Assembly: GCF_017051705.1 (NCBI RefSeq)
Contig: NZ_JAFIDJ010000003.1
Span: forward strand, 225,126 to 289,125
DNA: 64,000 nt
Reading direction: 5' to 3'
From: Algoriphagus lutimaris
Lineage (GTDB): Bacteria; Bacteroidota; Bacteroidia; Cytophagales; Cyclobacteriaceae
Position numbers and translations under genes: made by a program
Notes under the pieces: generated by a model
The model's database searches: none
What the model was told of the DNA's origin: nothing
Seen by the model: only the letters and a program-made list of their open reading frames with translations
In this document: positions 35,959-45,557 of the stretch, in pieces
Layout: every line of letters starts with the position of its first letter
Numbering within the stretch: position 1 is the first letter of the stretch

Positions 35959-37107
35959 ATGCGCGAAATTATAGCCAACTCCTTTGTTGAGATTTTCTCT
36001 CAAGAGCCTCTTCTTGCCTTTGCCCCTGGTAGAATTAACCTAATCGGTGAACATACAGATTATCAAGAAGGCTTTGTTTTCCCTGCTGCTGTAGCCCAAG
36101 GAATCCATTTCGCCATTCAAAAAAACAATAGTAAATCTGCGAGAATACATTCCCTTGATTTTAATGAAGATTTCGTATTTGACGTCAAATCTTTTTCTCC
36201 AAAAAAAGGTCATTGGGCGAATTATATCATGGGTATGGTCTCCCAATTCAAACAAGCAGGATATGAAGTTGCAGGATTTGATATGGTTTTTGGAGGAAAT
36301 ATTCCAGTTGGCTCGGGTTTATCCTCTTCAGCAGCTCTTTCTGTTGGAGTTGGAACTGCAATTTCCGGTTTATTCGATTTCAACATCCCCAAAAAATCTC
36401 TAGCCTTATACGCTCAAAAGTCAGAGCAGCTATTCGAAGGGTTGAATTGTGGAATCATGGACCCGTATGCATCTGCATTCGGTAAAGCAGATCACGCCTT
36501 GCTGCTGGACTGTAGAAGCAATTCACATGAAGAAGTCCCAATTTCACTTGGGCCATATTGTTTGCTATTAGTCAATACAAAAGTAAAACATAAACTAGCC
36601 GATTCTGCTTATAACAAAAGAAGATCTGCTTGTGAGGAAAGTGTTGAAATTTTATCTCATACATTTCCTGACATTAAAACCTTAAGAGATATTTCTGAAA
36701 CAGATCTTCCAAAGGTAAAATCCATCTTATCTATCGAGCTTTTCTCAAAAGCAAAGCATGTGATTTTGGAAGACGTCCGAGTTCATCAGGCAGGTGAAAG
36801 TTTAAGAAGGGGAGAATTGGTAAAGTTTGGAAAATTAATGAAAGCATCTCATGAAAGTCTAAGCAAAGATTATGAGGTGAGCTGCAAAGAGCTTGATTTC
36901 TTGGCAGAAGAATCCTGGAAAAAAAGTTATGTACTGGGTTCCAGAATGATGGGAGGAGGTTTTGGAGGTTGTACTATCAACTTACTGGAAAATGAATACA
37001 TCCCTGAATTCAAGGAATCTATCGCTAAAAGTTACTTTGATGCTTTCAACATTGAACCCGAGTTTATTGAGGTAAAACCTTCAGATGGAGCTAGAATAGT
37101 TAAATAA
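35959..37107 (+). CDS. galK: Galactokinase
   Basis: Phosphorylates galactose at C1 in the Leloir pathway. It is a 382-aa GHMP kinase with the galactokinase signature PGRINLIGEHTDYQEGFVFP at ~24-43, ATP loop VGSGLSSSAALSVG around 116-129, the NCGIMDPYASAFG region with the catalytic Asp, and the final MMGGGFGGCTINL. It abuts the LacI-type gene with no gap. No galT, galE or galactose transporter is adjacent, so the rest of the pathway must be elsewhere. Confidence 0.95.
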   Translation: MREIIANSFVEIFSQEPLLAFAPGRINLIGEHTDYQEGFVFPAAVAQGIHFAIQKNNSKSARIHSLDFNEDFVFDVKSFSPKKGHWANYIMGMVSQFKQAGYEVAGFDMVFGGNIPVGSGLSSSAALSVGVGTAISGLFDFNIPKKSLALYAQKSEQLFEGLNCGIMDPYASAFGKADHALLLDCRSNSHEEVPISLGPYCLLLVNTKVKHKLADSAYNKRRSACEESVEILSHTFPDIKTLRDISETDLPKVKSILSIELFSKAKHVILEDVRVHQAGESLRRGELVKFGKLMKASHESLSKDYEVSCKELDFLAEESWKKSYVLGSRMMGGGFGGCTINLLENEYIPEFKESIAKSYFDAFNIEPEFIEVKPSDGARIVK

Positions 37108-37245
37108 TTAAAAATCTCTGCCAATGGTAAGAATTCTATTGTTTCAAAAAGAAATAATTTGTAATTCAGCCCGATTTGTCATTTGATTTTCGGTTATTTA
37201 ATCCCGATTTATTGCAAATCCTCTAATTACAGAAAAATTGATATT

Positions 37246-40200
37246 ATGAATTTCCCAAAAAACCTACGTACCATTCTAGTCTTAGCGGTGCTTGTAAGTT
37301 TGGGTACATGGAGTTGTAAAAACAAACGCTCCGGTTCTCCAAAAGTGCTCGTATTCAGCAAGACAGCAGGTTATTATCACGAATCTATTCCCAATGGAAT
37401 TGCAGCCATACAAAAGCTTGGTTCCGAAAATGGCTTTGAAGTAGACACTACTACTCAGTCAGAAAAATTCAACGAAGAAAATTTAGCTCAATATTCCGCT
37501 GTCATATTTTTGAGCACAACTGGTGATGTATTAAATAGTTACCAGGAAGCTGACTTTGAAAGATATATTCAGGCAGGCGGAGGATATGTGGGTGTACACG
37601 CTGCTGCAGACACCGAATATGGTTGGGGCTGGTACGGTCGATTGGTAGGTGGATATTTTACTGATCACCCAGGAATAAACGATCCTAATCCTAACGTTCA
37701 ACCTGGAGAAATCACCGTAGTAGATGCTAATAACCCTGCTACTTCATTTTTACCAAGTCCTTGGGCAAGAACAGACGAATGGTATAGCTATAAAAACATG
37801 AACCCCGAGGTGAATGTACTTTTAGAATTAGACGAAAACTCCTACAAAGGTGGATTTGATATGGGAGAGCATCCCATTGCCTGGTATCATAATTATGATG
37901 GAGGAAGAGCTTTCTACACTGGAGGCGGACATACCAATGAGTCTTACACTGAAGAATTATACTTAAAACACCTTTTAGAAGGAATTAAGTATGCGATTGG
38001 AGACAATCTTGAATTGGATTATTCCAAAACAACAAGTAAGAGAGTACCAGAAGAAAACAGGTTTACTAAAACTCCTTTGGCTTATGGAGTCTTTACCGAG
38101 CCTACAGAGATGACCATCCTGCCAAATTTGGATATTCTTGTAGCACAAAGAAGAGGTGAAATACTCTTCTTCGACAATGAAACAGAAGAACTGAAAGAGG
38201 TAGCTAAACTGGATGTTTATTGGAAAACTGAGGTTAAAGGAGTCAATGCAGAAGAAGGGTTGATGGGAATCCAAAAAGATCCGAATTATGCTGAAAATGG
38301 ACACGTATTCGTTTACTACTCTCCTGCAGGTGATGAGGAGATCAACAGGCTTTCCAGATTTACTTTCAAGAATAATACTTGGGACATGAGCTCCGAAGTA
38401 GTGATTTTGGATATTCATTCTGATAGAGACATTTGCTGCCATACTGGAGGTTCCATTGCTTTTGACAAAGACGGAAATCTATTCCTATCATTGGGTGATA
38501 ATTCTACTCCATTCAATCAGGCTGATTCAAAATATAGAAACAATGGTTTCGCTCCATTAGACCAAAGGCCTGGATATGAACAATATGACGCTAGAAGATC
38601 TTCTGGAAATGCCAATGATTTAAGAGGGAAAATCCTTAGAATTAAAGTGAATGAAGACGGGTCTTATGACATTCCTGAGGGGAACCTATACCCAGTAGGA
38701 ACTGAGGGCACTAGACCTGAAATCTATGTGCAAGGGAATAGAAACCCTTATAGAATTTCAGTAGACCAGAAAAATGGTTTCTTGTATTGGGGAGAAGTGG
38801 GACCAGATTCCAATGCAGACAGCATGGCGACCCGAGGACCTCGAGGATATGATGAAGTAAACCAAGCCAGAAAAGCGGGGAACTTCGGATGGCCGTTTGC
38901 AGTAGGCAACAATTATCCTTATCATGAATATAATTATGAAACCGGAGAGTCAGGACCAGCATTTGATCCTAATGGACCGAAAAACACTTCTGTAAACAAT
39001 ACCGGAATCACTGAATTACCAGAACTTGCCCCGGCATTCATTTGGTATCCATATGGTGAATCCAAAGAATTTCCTCAAGTGGGATCAGGAGGCAGAAATG
39101 CCATGGCAGGTCCTGTGTATTATTCCGATATGTATACCGCAGACACTAAATTCCCGGATTATTTCGATGGAAAGGTCTTTATCTACGATTGGATTAGAGG
39201 GTGGGTCAAAGTGGTAACCATGAAAGAAAACGGCGACTTCGATAAGATGGAACCGTTTATGCCAAGCACTAAATTCAATGCCTTGATAGACATGGAAATG
39301 GGACCTGATGGCAGAATTTATATTTTGGAATATGGAAATGGATGGTTCTCCAAGAACCCAGATTCAGGACTTTCTAGAATAGATTTCAATGGTGGCAATA
39401 GAGCGCCTGTAGTTACCGATATTTCTGCAGATAAAACTTCCGGCACCAATCCACTGACCGTTACATTCACTGCTGCTTCTTCTGATCCTGAAAATGATCC
39501 TTTGACTTATACTTGGGATCTAGGAAACGGCGAAACCAAAACAACTGATGTCCCTACCCTTACCCATACATTCAATACCATAGGCGAATATGAGGTAAAA
39601 GTTACTGCTAAGGATCCTGATGGGTTAACTGGAACCAGTGGAATAGAAAGTGTTTACTCTGGAAATATCGCTCCTATTGTAACCATTTCAATAGATGGAA
39701 ATCAGTCTTTCTACTTCCCTGGAAAGAAAGTATCATACAGCGTATCTGTAGAAGATCCAGATAACCCTGAATCAGCCACAGATATGAGTACCCTTTATGT
39801 TTCTGCTGACTATATCGAAGGTCTGGATCAGGCAGAGTCTGATATGGGACACAAAGTGATGACTGAAGCCATGATGGGTAAATCCTTATTTACCACTTTG
39901 ACTTGTAAAACCTGTCACAAAGAAGCTGAAGCTTCAGTAGGACCATCTTATGTGGATGTAGCCAAGAAATATGGCCAAAGGGATATAGATTACCTAAAAA
40001 ACAAAATTAAAAATGGTGGCGGAGGAGTCTGGGGAGAAACAGCAATGCCTGCAAACCCGGATTTAAAGGATTCTGACCTAAATGCCTTAGTAGCCTATAT
40101 TCTTTCTTTGGATCAAGTAACCACTCCATCTTTACCAGCATCGGGAACAGTTGATGCGACAGCTGGAAAAACCCCGAGCCCTAATGGTGTATTAATGCTC

Positions 40201-40692
40201 AATGCATCCTATACAGATCAAGGAGGGGAAAATGTAAAACCTTTAACAGGCTCTACCACACGATTGCTAAAAAGCAACACTGTAGACATGGGGAATACAG
40301 GAGATTATGCTGGTGGGTATAGCAGTATGAGCTATGATGGAAATAACCTATTAATGGTCCCAAAAACTGAGGCTTCGTTCTCTATGGATGGAATTGATTT
40401 GACAGGGGTGGGTTCCGTAACTGCAATCGCTGTAACGATGGGAAGCCTTGGAGATGAGTTTGATTTCGAACTTAGATTAGATTCTCCAACTGGCGAATTG
40501 GTTGGGTCTTCTACATTTGTTCAAAAACCATCCAGCGGGCCTGAAGGAGCTCCAAACTTTGGTCCATTTACTATCCCAATTACAGGAAATGCAGATGGAC
40601 AGCTTCATAAGCTATTTGTAGTTACCAAACCTAAAAATGATGGAGGATCCGGTACTTTTGTAGTATCAGGAATGACCTTCAATGCCAAATAA
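37246..40692 (+). CDS. Giant lipoprotein: ThuA, sugar-dehydrogenase propeller, PKD, cytochrome c and beta-sandwich domains
   Basis: 1148-aa exported protein. The ATG at 37246 yields a signal peptide with lipobox Cys24 (SLGTWSC); an upstream in-frame ATG at 37183 would add a non-signal extension. Domains in order: ThuA-like (~30-255; VLVFSKTAGYYHES, GGGYVGVHAAADTEYGWGWYG), a GSDH/PQQ-sugar-dehydrogenase-type beta-propeller (~285-710; EEGLMGIQKDPNY, GNRNPYRISVD), a PKD domain (~725-800; NPLTVTFTAASSDPENDPLTYTWDLGNG), a cytochrome c domain with CKTCH at 887-891, and a C-terminal CBM6-like beta-sandwich (~950-1148). It may oxidise sugars and pass electrons to its own heme. Proteins of this architecture are common in Bacteroidota but poorly characterised. 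Confidence 0.88.
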   Translation: MNFPKNLRTILVLAVLVSLGTWSCKNKRSGSPKVLVFSKTAGYYHESIPNGIAAIQKLGSENGFEVDTTTQSEKFNEENLAQYSAVIFLSTTGDVLNSYQEADFERYIQAGGGYVGVHAAADTEYGWGWYGRLVGGYFTDHPGINDPNPNVQPGEITVVDANNPATSFLPSPWARTDEWYSYKNMNPEVNVLLELDENSYKGGFDMGEHPIAWYHNYDGGRAFYTGGGHTNESYTEELYLKHLLEGIKYAIGDNLELDYSKTTSKRVPEENRFTKTPLAYGVFTEPTEMTILPNLDILVAQRRGEILFFDNETEELKEVAKLDVYWKTEVKGVNAEEGLMGIQKDPNYAENGHVFVYYSPAGDEEINRLSRFTFKNNTWDMSSEVVILDIHSDRDICCHTGGSIAFDKDGNLFLSLGDNSTPFNQADSKYRNNGFAPLDQRPGYEQYDARRSSGNANDLRGKILRIKVNEDGSYDIPEGNLYPVGTEGTRPEIYVQGNRNPYRISVDQKNGFLYWGEVGPDSNADSMATRGPRGYDEVNQARKAGNFGWPFAVGNNYPYHEYNYETGESGPAFDPNGPKNTSVNNTGITELPELAPAFIWYPYGESKEFPQVGSGGRNAMAGPVYYSDMYTADTKFPDYFDGKVFIYDWIRGWVKVVTMKENGDFDKMEPFMPSTKFNALIDMEMGPDGRIYILEYGNGWFSKNPDSGLSRIDFNGGNRAPVVTDISADKTSGTNPLTVTFTAASSDPENDPLTYTWDLGNGETKTTDVPTLTHTFNTIGEYEVKVTAKDPDGLTGTSGIESVYSGNIAPIVTISIDGNQSFYFPGKKVSYSVSVEDPDNPESATDMSTLYVSADYIEGLDQAESDMGHKVMTEAMMGKSLFTTLTCKTCHKEAEASVGPSYVDVAKKYGQRDIDYLKNKIKNGGGGVWGETAMPANPDLKDSDLNALVAYILSLDQVTTPSLPASGTVDATAGKTPSPNGVLMLNASYTDQGGENVKPLTGSTTRLLKSNTVDMGNTGDYAGGYSSMSYDGNNLLMVPKTEASFSMDGIDLTGVGSVTAIAVTMGSLGDEFDFELRLDSPTGELVGSSTFVQKPSSGPEGAPNFGPFTIPITGNADGQLHKLFVVTKPKNDGGSGTFVVSGMTFNAK

Positions 40693-40713
40693 ACCAACCT
40701 TATAATCAACTAA

Positions 40714-40745
40714 AAAGCCATCCCCAAATGGGGATGGCTTTTTCT
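40714..40745. terminator. Bidirectional terminator between the ThuA lipoprotein gene and eboF
   Basis: 12-bp stem AAAGCCATCCCC (40714-40725) with its complement at 40730-40741, 4-nt loop, T run on the plus side and A run on the left that becomes a T run on the minus strand. Confidence 0.9.
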
Positions 40746-40797
40746 TTTCTTTGAATGTATTATTTACATATCAGATGTGTGAAATAGCTAATTTTGT

Positions 40798-42171
40798 TTA
40801 CTCAAAAATCTTTTTCATAATCAAGCCCTGAATATCTACAGGAGAAATATGGTTATCCTCAATTAAGGATTCATCCGTTGTAAAAAACACTGGGTGATCT
40901 AAACTATCCTCTGGAATTCTACCATGTGCACCCTTTACCAAAGTAGCATCCAAAGGAATCACATCCATCAAATACCGGAAGCCCAATTTCTTCTTCAAAA
41001 CTTTCAATCCCACTTTGACCATAGGTAGGGAGAATTCAGGATTTATAAATAATTCCACTGGGTCGTACCCTGGTTTTTGATGAATCGCTACACATCTGGC
41101 ATAATCAGGTGCTTTTGAATCATCCAACCAGAAGTAATAAGTGAACCAAGAGTCTTTATCCGCGACAACTACCAAATCTCCGGAACGCTCATGATCTAAA
41201 TGATACTTCTTCTTTCCTTCTTCATCTAAAATCAGATCTACACCTGGAGTCTCCTCCAAGAGCTTTTTAACTAAAGGAAGGTCAGCCTTATCTTTGACAT
41301 GAATATGCGCCAATTGGTGATCCACCACGGCAAATGCACGGCTTGTACCAGCATCTAATGTTTCCAAACCCAATTCATTTTTGACCTGGATAAGTCCCGC
41401 TTTTCTAAAAACCCGGTTGAGGTGGACAGGATTCGAAACCGAGGTGATTCCATATTCAGAAAGTAAAATCACTTCAGCTCCTTGATTTTCATAGTAAGTA
41501 ATCAAGTCTTCACAAACTGCATCTATCTCCCTTAAATCTTTAGAGATCTTGGAGAAATCTATTCCATATTTCTGAAGCCCATAATCCAAATGTGGAAGGT
41601 AGATTAAGGTGAGGGTAGGATTTTTCCATTCATCTACTTTCTTGGAAGCATTCGCAATCCATTGGGTAGACTCTATATTGGCGTTAGGACCCCAAAAAGA
41701 AAATAAAGGAAATTGCCCCAACTCTTCTTGAAGCCTATCTCTTAAATCCATAGGGTGAGAATGGCAGTCAGGTATTTTTCTACCATCAGAGGGGTACAAT
41801 GGCCTTGGAGTTACCTGGTAATCAGCGGTAGAATACATATTATACCACCAAAACATATTGGAAACGGTGAAATTAGGATCTTTCCCCTTAGCAATATCCC
41901 ATATGTTTTTTGCTTGAACCAGCTTATTGGATTGTCTCCAAAATTTGATCTCACACTCGTCTTGGAAATACCATCCATTACCTACAATCCCATGTTCGGT
42001 AGGCCACTTCCCGGTTAAGTAGGTAGTTTGAGCAGAGGTGGTAACTGCCGGAAGAACTGGATCAATAGAAGCTTGAAGTTTATCTGAAGTCCACTTTTTT
42101 AAGAATGGGGTATGTTCACCTATCAACCTTTTGGACAAGGCCACCACATCTATGACAACCGTTTTTTTCAT
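40798..42171 (-). CDS. eboF: EboF: alkaline-phosphatase-superfamily nucleotide pyrophosphatase/phosphodiesterase
   Basis: 457-aa metal-dependent phosphoesterase of the NPP type and the last gene of the ebo operon. The metal and nucleophile region is near the N-terminus (VVIDVVALS; LPAVTTSAQTTYLTGKWPTEHGIVGNGWY, with the Thr nucleophile in the TTSAQTT stretch). LIYLPHLDYGLQKYG supplies Asp/His ligands, and LLSEYGITSV takes the place of the usual DHG. No signal peptide is evident. The ebo cluster is linked to moving metabolite precursors to the periplasm; the phosphoesterase might process a phosphorylated or nucleotide-linked intermediate. Its start overlaps eboE by 4 nt. Confidence 0.85.
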   Translation of the reverse strand: MKKTVVIDVVALSKRLIGEHTPFLKKWTSDKLQASIDPVLPAVTTSAQTTYLTGKWPTEHGIVGNGWYFQDECEIKFWRQSNKLVQAKNIWDIAKGKDPNFTVSNMFWWYNMYSTADYQVTPRPLYPSDGRKIPDCHSHPMDLRDRLQEELGQFPLFSFWGPNANIESTQWIANASKKVDEWKNPTLTLIYLPHLDYGLQKYGIDFSKISKDLREIDAVCEDLITYYENQGAEVILLSEYGITSVSNPVHLNRVFRKAGLIQVKNELGLETLDAGTSRAFAVVDHQLAHIHVKDKADLPLVKKLLEETPGVDLILDEEGKKKYHLDHERSGDLVVVADKDSWFTYYFWLDDSKAPDYARCVAIHQKPGYDPVELFINPEFSLPMVKVGLKVLKKKLGFRYLMDVIPLDATLVKGAHGRIPEDSLDHPVFFTTDESLIEDNHISPVDIQGLIMKKIFE

Positions 42172-43385
42172 TTCTTCTTGATATTTTCAGTCACCCAGAG
42201 AAGTTCTCGAATGATAGAACTTTGAATATCTATGTTTATCCCCTCAGGTAATACATCCCATGTATAGGTTTCCACCTCGAGATGCTTTGAAACATCTTTT
42301 TCCTGAACCAATTCCAGTACTTCCAAAATATCAGATTGAGTAGATGATACCTGTCCATAATCCGATAAAAAAACAGGGACATGGAAGTGAATCCTCCATT
42401 CATTTTGAGTGGTTTCGGAAAGTAAATTCAACGCTTGATCTAAATCTCTATGGGATTCGATATGTCCGTTATGATCTCTTCCAATTACCTGATGTAAATA
42501 AGTGGACTCAGCAAATGGCGACAGCGTTTCTTTGATCAAGGATCTTCCAGATTCTGAATCCGGGATATTGATTTTCAATGCTGCTGAGACTTGAATCTTT
42601 CCAATCTTAATTCCCGCTGCTTCCATTGCCTTGAAAACATCAGCAGGCTTTTCATAAACCAAGGCAAAATGACAAACATCATAACATAATCTAATATGCT
42701 CTCTAATTGCCGATTCCGCATCTTGTTTGCTCATTTGAAGGGAGTCCATCAAATCTCTGGTCCCCATTGGGATCAACCAATCTTGAAAATAGGCGAGCAT
42801 TTCTGCTGTATTTTCTAAAATACCATCCGGTTCTGGCTCAATATCCAAATGAAAGACTTTTCCGGTCTTCTGCTTAATCTCAATCAATTTAGTTACTACC
42901 TGAACCAAATGGGTGGTGGACTTTGTAATCGCTCGATCTAAATCATGTTGGGTATTAAACCAAAATCGATAAGACAAAGGAGAAGTAGAAATACCTCCCT
43001 CCATTTGATCAGGAAGTAATTCTGCGAGTATTTCAAAAAGTCGAATGGTATAATCTCTTCTTTCTTTGGTAGTCCAATCCGGATAATGGACCTTGTCTTT
43101 TACCACTTGTCCATGAAAGCCACCGTAGGGAAACCCATTCATGGTAAAAACATAGCAGTCATTTTCTTCCAACCAAGATTTAAACTGATGTAGTTCTTCT
43201 TGTCTTTGTAAAACCAAACTAGCTTCATTGGAGAGCCTTAATCCAATCCCAAAAGGTTGAGCGGAAGAAAGTTCTTCCTTAATATTGGGGATGTATTTTT
43301 TAAGATTTTCGAAGGTTTCTTTCCAGCTTTCTCCAGGGTGAATATTGGTACAATAAGTCAGGTGAGTTCCTTCTTTTACAATCAT
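42168..43385 (-). CDS. eboE: EboE: TIM-barrel metabolite traffic protein
   Basis: 405-aa protein of the xylose-isomerase-like TIM-barrel superfamily and the ebo signature member. The N-terminus MIVKEGTHLTYCTNIHPGESW is highly typical of EboE. Barrel residues that could bind metal are visible in FHLDIEPEPDG (~200-210), RLCYDVCHFALVYE (~232-245) and WRIHFHVPVFL (~330-340). The reaction is unknown. It sits between eboD (34 bp away) and eboF (4-nt overlap). Confidence 0.87.
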   Translation of the reverse strand: MIVKEGTHLTYCTNIHPGESWKETFENLKKYIPNIKEELSSAQPFGIGLRLSNEASLVLQRQEELHQFKSWLEENDCYVFTMNGFPYGGFHGQVVKDKVHYPDWTTKERRDYTIRLFEILAELLPDQMEGGISTSPLSYRFWFNTQHDLDRAITKSTTHLVQVVTKLIEIKQKTGKVFHLDIEPEPDGILENTAEMLAYFQDWLIPMGTRDLMDSLQMSKQDAESAIREHIRLCYDVCHFALVYEKPADVFKAMEAAGIKIGKIQVSAALKINIPDSESGRSLIKETLSPFAESTYLHQVIGRDHNGHIESHRDLDQALNLLSETTQNEWRIHFHVPVFLSDYGQVSSTQSDILEVLELVQEKDVSKHLEVETYTWDVLPEGINIDIQSSIIRELLWVTENIKKK

Positions 43386-43419
43386 TATTTTTAAGAGTTT
43401 TCTGAAATAAAATGCAAAA

Positions 43420-44574
43420 TCAATTAGTAATCAACCGGTCCGCTTGAAAGGCTTTCAATTTTTCCACAGCCGCAATAATTAGCGTTTGATCCATTTCATG
43501 AACCTCTTCTCCTCGACCAAGCTTGGACAATAACATAATGGTTAATTCTCCACCTAAATGCTCTCTAAACTCTTCCAATCCCTTCAACAACATATCACCA
43601 GAAAGTACTTCATTGTATAGATGGAACCCTAATCTTGAAAGTACCGAGACAATCCTTTGAAGTTCTTCTTCAGTAATCATCCCCTTTAAGAAGGAATAGG
43701 TAGAATCCAATGCGATCCCCATCGCTACAGCCTCTCCATGTCGGATTTCATAACCCGAAAGGTGCTCCATTTTATGGGCGGCCCAGTGGCCAAAATCCAA
43801 TGGTCTGGAAGAACCCATTTCAAAAGGATCTTTTCCCGCAATATGATCTAAATGCATTTGGGCACATCTCACAATCAATTCTTGCATGGGTTCTATTTCT
43901 CTATTCGCTAGAGAAATTGCGTGATCCTCTATCCATTCAAAAAAATCCAAATCCTTAATCAATGCTACTTTGATCGCTTCGGAAATTCCGGATCTCCAAT
44001 CTCTTTCATCCAATGTTTCTAAGAAATTGAAATCGTTTAACACGGCAAAAGGAGGTGCAAAAGTGCCCAAGTAATTCTTTTTACCAAATGAATTAATTCC
44101 ATTTTTAACCCCCACTGCAGAGTCATTCTGTGAAAGGACGGTAGTAGGGATTCGGATTAACCTAATGCCTCTATGAGAGATGGCCGCAGCAAAACCAACC
44201 ATATCCAATACTGCCCCTCCCCCTATCGCAACGATGTAAGAATGTCGGTCAATACCATATAAATGGGTAGCCTCTACTATTTTTTCATAGTACTGAAGGT
44301 CATTTTTGGAAGCTTCACCCCCTGGAACAATCAGTGGTTCGGCACATAATTTAAACTGAGCAGTATGTGCATCGGCATATTCCTTGATTTGATCCACTAA
44401 GCTAGGATGAGCTTTAGCTACTCCACTATCAACCACAAAATAGGCTTTCCCTCCTTTGCCATTGTCTAGCAAACCAGCCAAGGTATCATCTCCCTCATCA
44501 AATATGTTTTGAGAGAAAATCACCGGATAGGTATAAGGTACCGCAAATGATTGTTCTATTATTCTTTTCATCAA
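43420..44574 (-). CDS. eboD: EboD: 3-dehydroquinate synthase-like sugar-phosphate cyclase
   Basis: 384-aa member of the dehydroquinate synthase superfamily. The NAD and metal-binding parts are intact: PGGEASKND (~83-91), AIGGGAVLDMVGFAA, the Lys/Glu region GISEAIKVALIKD, and HGEAVAMGI with a zinc His. The loop that reads S-x-GGKTGIN in classic AroB is DSAVGVKNGIN here, so this is not an ordinary AroB and may use another sugar phosphate. The catalytic family is clear; the substrate is not. The start may be at either of the first two Met codons. Confidence 0.86.
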   Translation of the reverse strand: MMKRIIEQSFAVPYTYPVIFSQNIFDEGDDTLAGLLDNGKGGKAYFVVDSGVAKAHPSLVDQIKEYADAHTAQFKLCAEPLIVPGGEASKNDLQYYEKIVEATHLYGIDRHSYIVAIGGGAVLDMVGFAAAISHRGIRLIRIPTTVLSQNDSAVGVKNGINSFGKKNYLGTFAPPFAVLNDFNFLETLDERDWRSGISEAIKVALIKDLDFFEWIEDHAISLANREIEPMQELIVRCAQMHLDHIAGKDPFEMGSSRPLDFGHWAAHKMEHLSGYEIRHGEAVAMGIALDSTYSFLKGMITEEELQRIVSVLSRLGFHLYNEVLSGDMLLKGLEEFREHLGGELTIMLLSKLGRGEEVHEMDQTLIIAAVEKLKAFQADRLITN

Positions 44575-44645
44575 TTACTCAATCTAAAACAGGGGCAAAA
44601 GGTTCTTTCGGCCTGCAATTTATTGCTTTAAGCATATTTTTTAGC

Positions 44646-45554
44646 TTAGGTCACTGCAAATTTTCTGGCCAGCCAAAGAGAAATTGGCAATAAGATTAAT
44701 ACCATTAAACCATATAACCATCCTGCAAATGCTGCAGACAGTGACGCATTTACTATTATCAATGAAATCACCGCGGCTTTGACTGCTTTCCCAATCAATT
44801 TTGGATCCTGTTTTTGAATGGCCTTTACCAAGGGTGGAAACACCATAAAAACAAATAGAACCACGAAAGGAATCACTTCCATAAGCTTCCCTCCAAAGCT
44901 ATGAGCCAACAGAAGGATACCCGCTACTATCGCGATATACATAAATAAGCCCCCAAATAAGGCTTTTTTATTTTTCCCATGAACTTCTCCTCTACTGATC
45001 ATGGTGATAGCCGATACAAATATCAATGGAATCAATCCTATAAAGGCATATTCAGAAACTAGTTCTGGAATCACGCTGATACCTAATAACAAGTTTCCTG
45101 CTCGGCACAGCCCCATATTGATAGGACCAAAAAAATGCTGATGCTTACCCCAATAATCATATAACACGGCACACAAGGCAACAGCAAATGCAATGATTGC
45201 TGAAGTCATACTGACCATTGCAGCGGCTAGTACTCCTATCACAAGAAGCAAAAATGCCATGGTAGCAGCACTTCTTATAGAGGCTCTTCCACTAGGGATG
45301 GGGCGCTCTGGTCTTTCTACTGCATCTAGATCGGCATCAAAAACGTCGTTAAAAGCTACCCCTCCTGCATAAAGTCCAATGGTAGACAACACCAACCAAG
45401 CTAATTCTATTAAATGACCACTTTCATTAGAAAAAGAAGTTAAATAAACGCCCATTCCAGCAATAGCAAAACCCGCCAAAATATCTGCTATGGCAGTGAC
45501 CACATTGGCTGGCCTGGTAAGCTGCAAATGAGCAAATACCTTCGATGTATTCAT
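44646..45554 (-). CDS. eboC: EboC: UbiA-like prenyltransferase
   Basis: 302-aa integral membrane protein with ~8-9 helices. LQLTRPANVVTAIADILAGF opens helix 1. The Asp-rich motif NDVFDADLDAVERPERPIPSG (~68-88) is the typical UbiA prenyl-diphosphate site. The second Asp-rich motif of UbiA enzymes is weak (the loop reads YDYWGKHQHFFGP), a point shared by other EboC proteins as far as I recall. It may prenylate or anchor a metabolite at the membrane. Only 3 nt separate it from eboB. Confidence 0.87.
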   Translation of the reverse strand: MNTSKVFAHLQLTRPANVVTAIADILAGFAIAGMGVYLTSFSNESGHLIELAWLVLSTIGLYAGGVAFNDVFDADLDAVERPERPIPSGRASIRSAATMAFLLLVIGVLAAAMVSMTSAIIAFAVALCAVLYDYWGKHQHFFGPINMGLCRAGNLLLGISVIPELVSEYAFIGLIPLIFVSAITMISRGEVHGKNKKALFGGLFMYIAIVAGILLLAHSFGGKLMEVIPFVVLFVFMVFPPLVKAIQKQDPKLIGKAVKAAVISLIIVNASLSAAFAGWLYGLMVLILLPISLWLARKFAVT

Positions 45555-45557
45555 GAA

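Noticed and set aside
34933-37107. Complete gal operon
   Set aside because: Only a LacI-type regulator and galK are present; no galT, galE or permease, and galM is 24 kb away.
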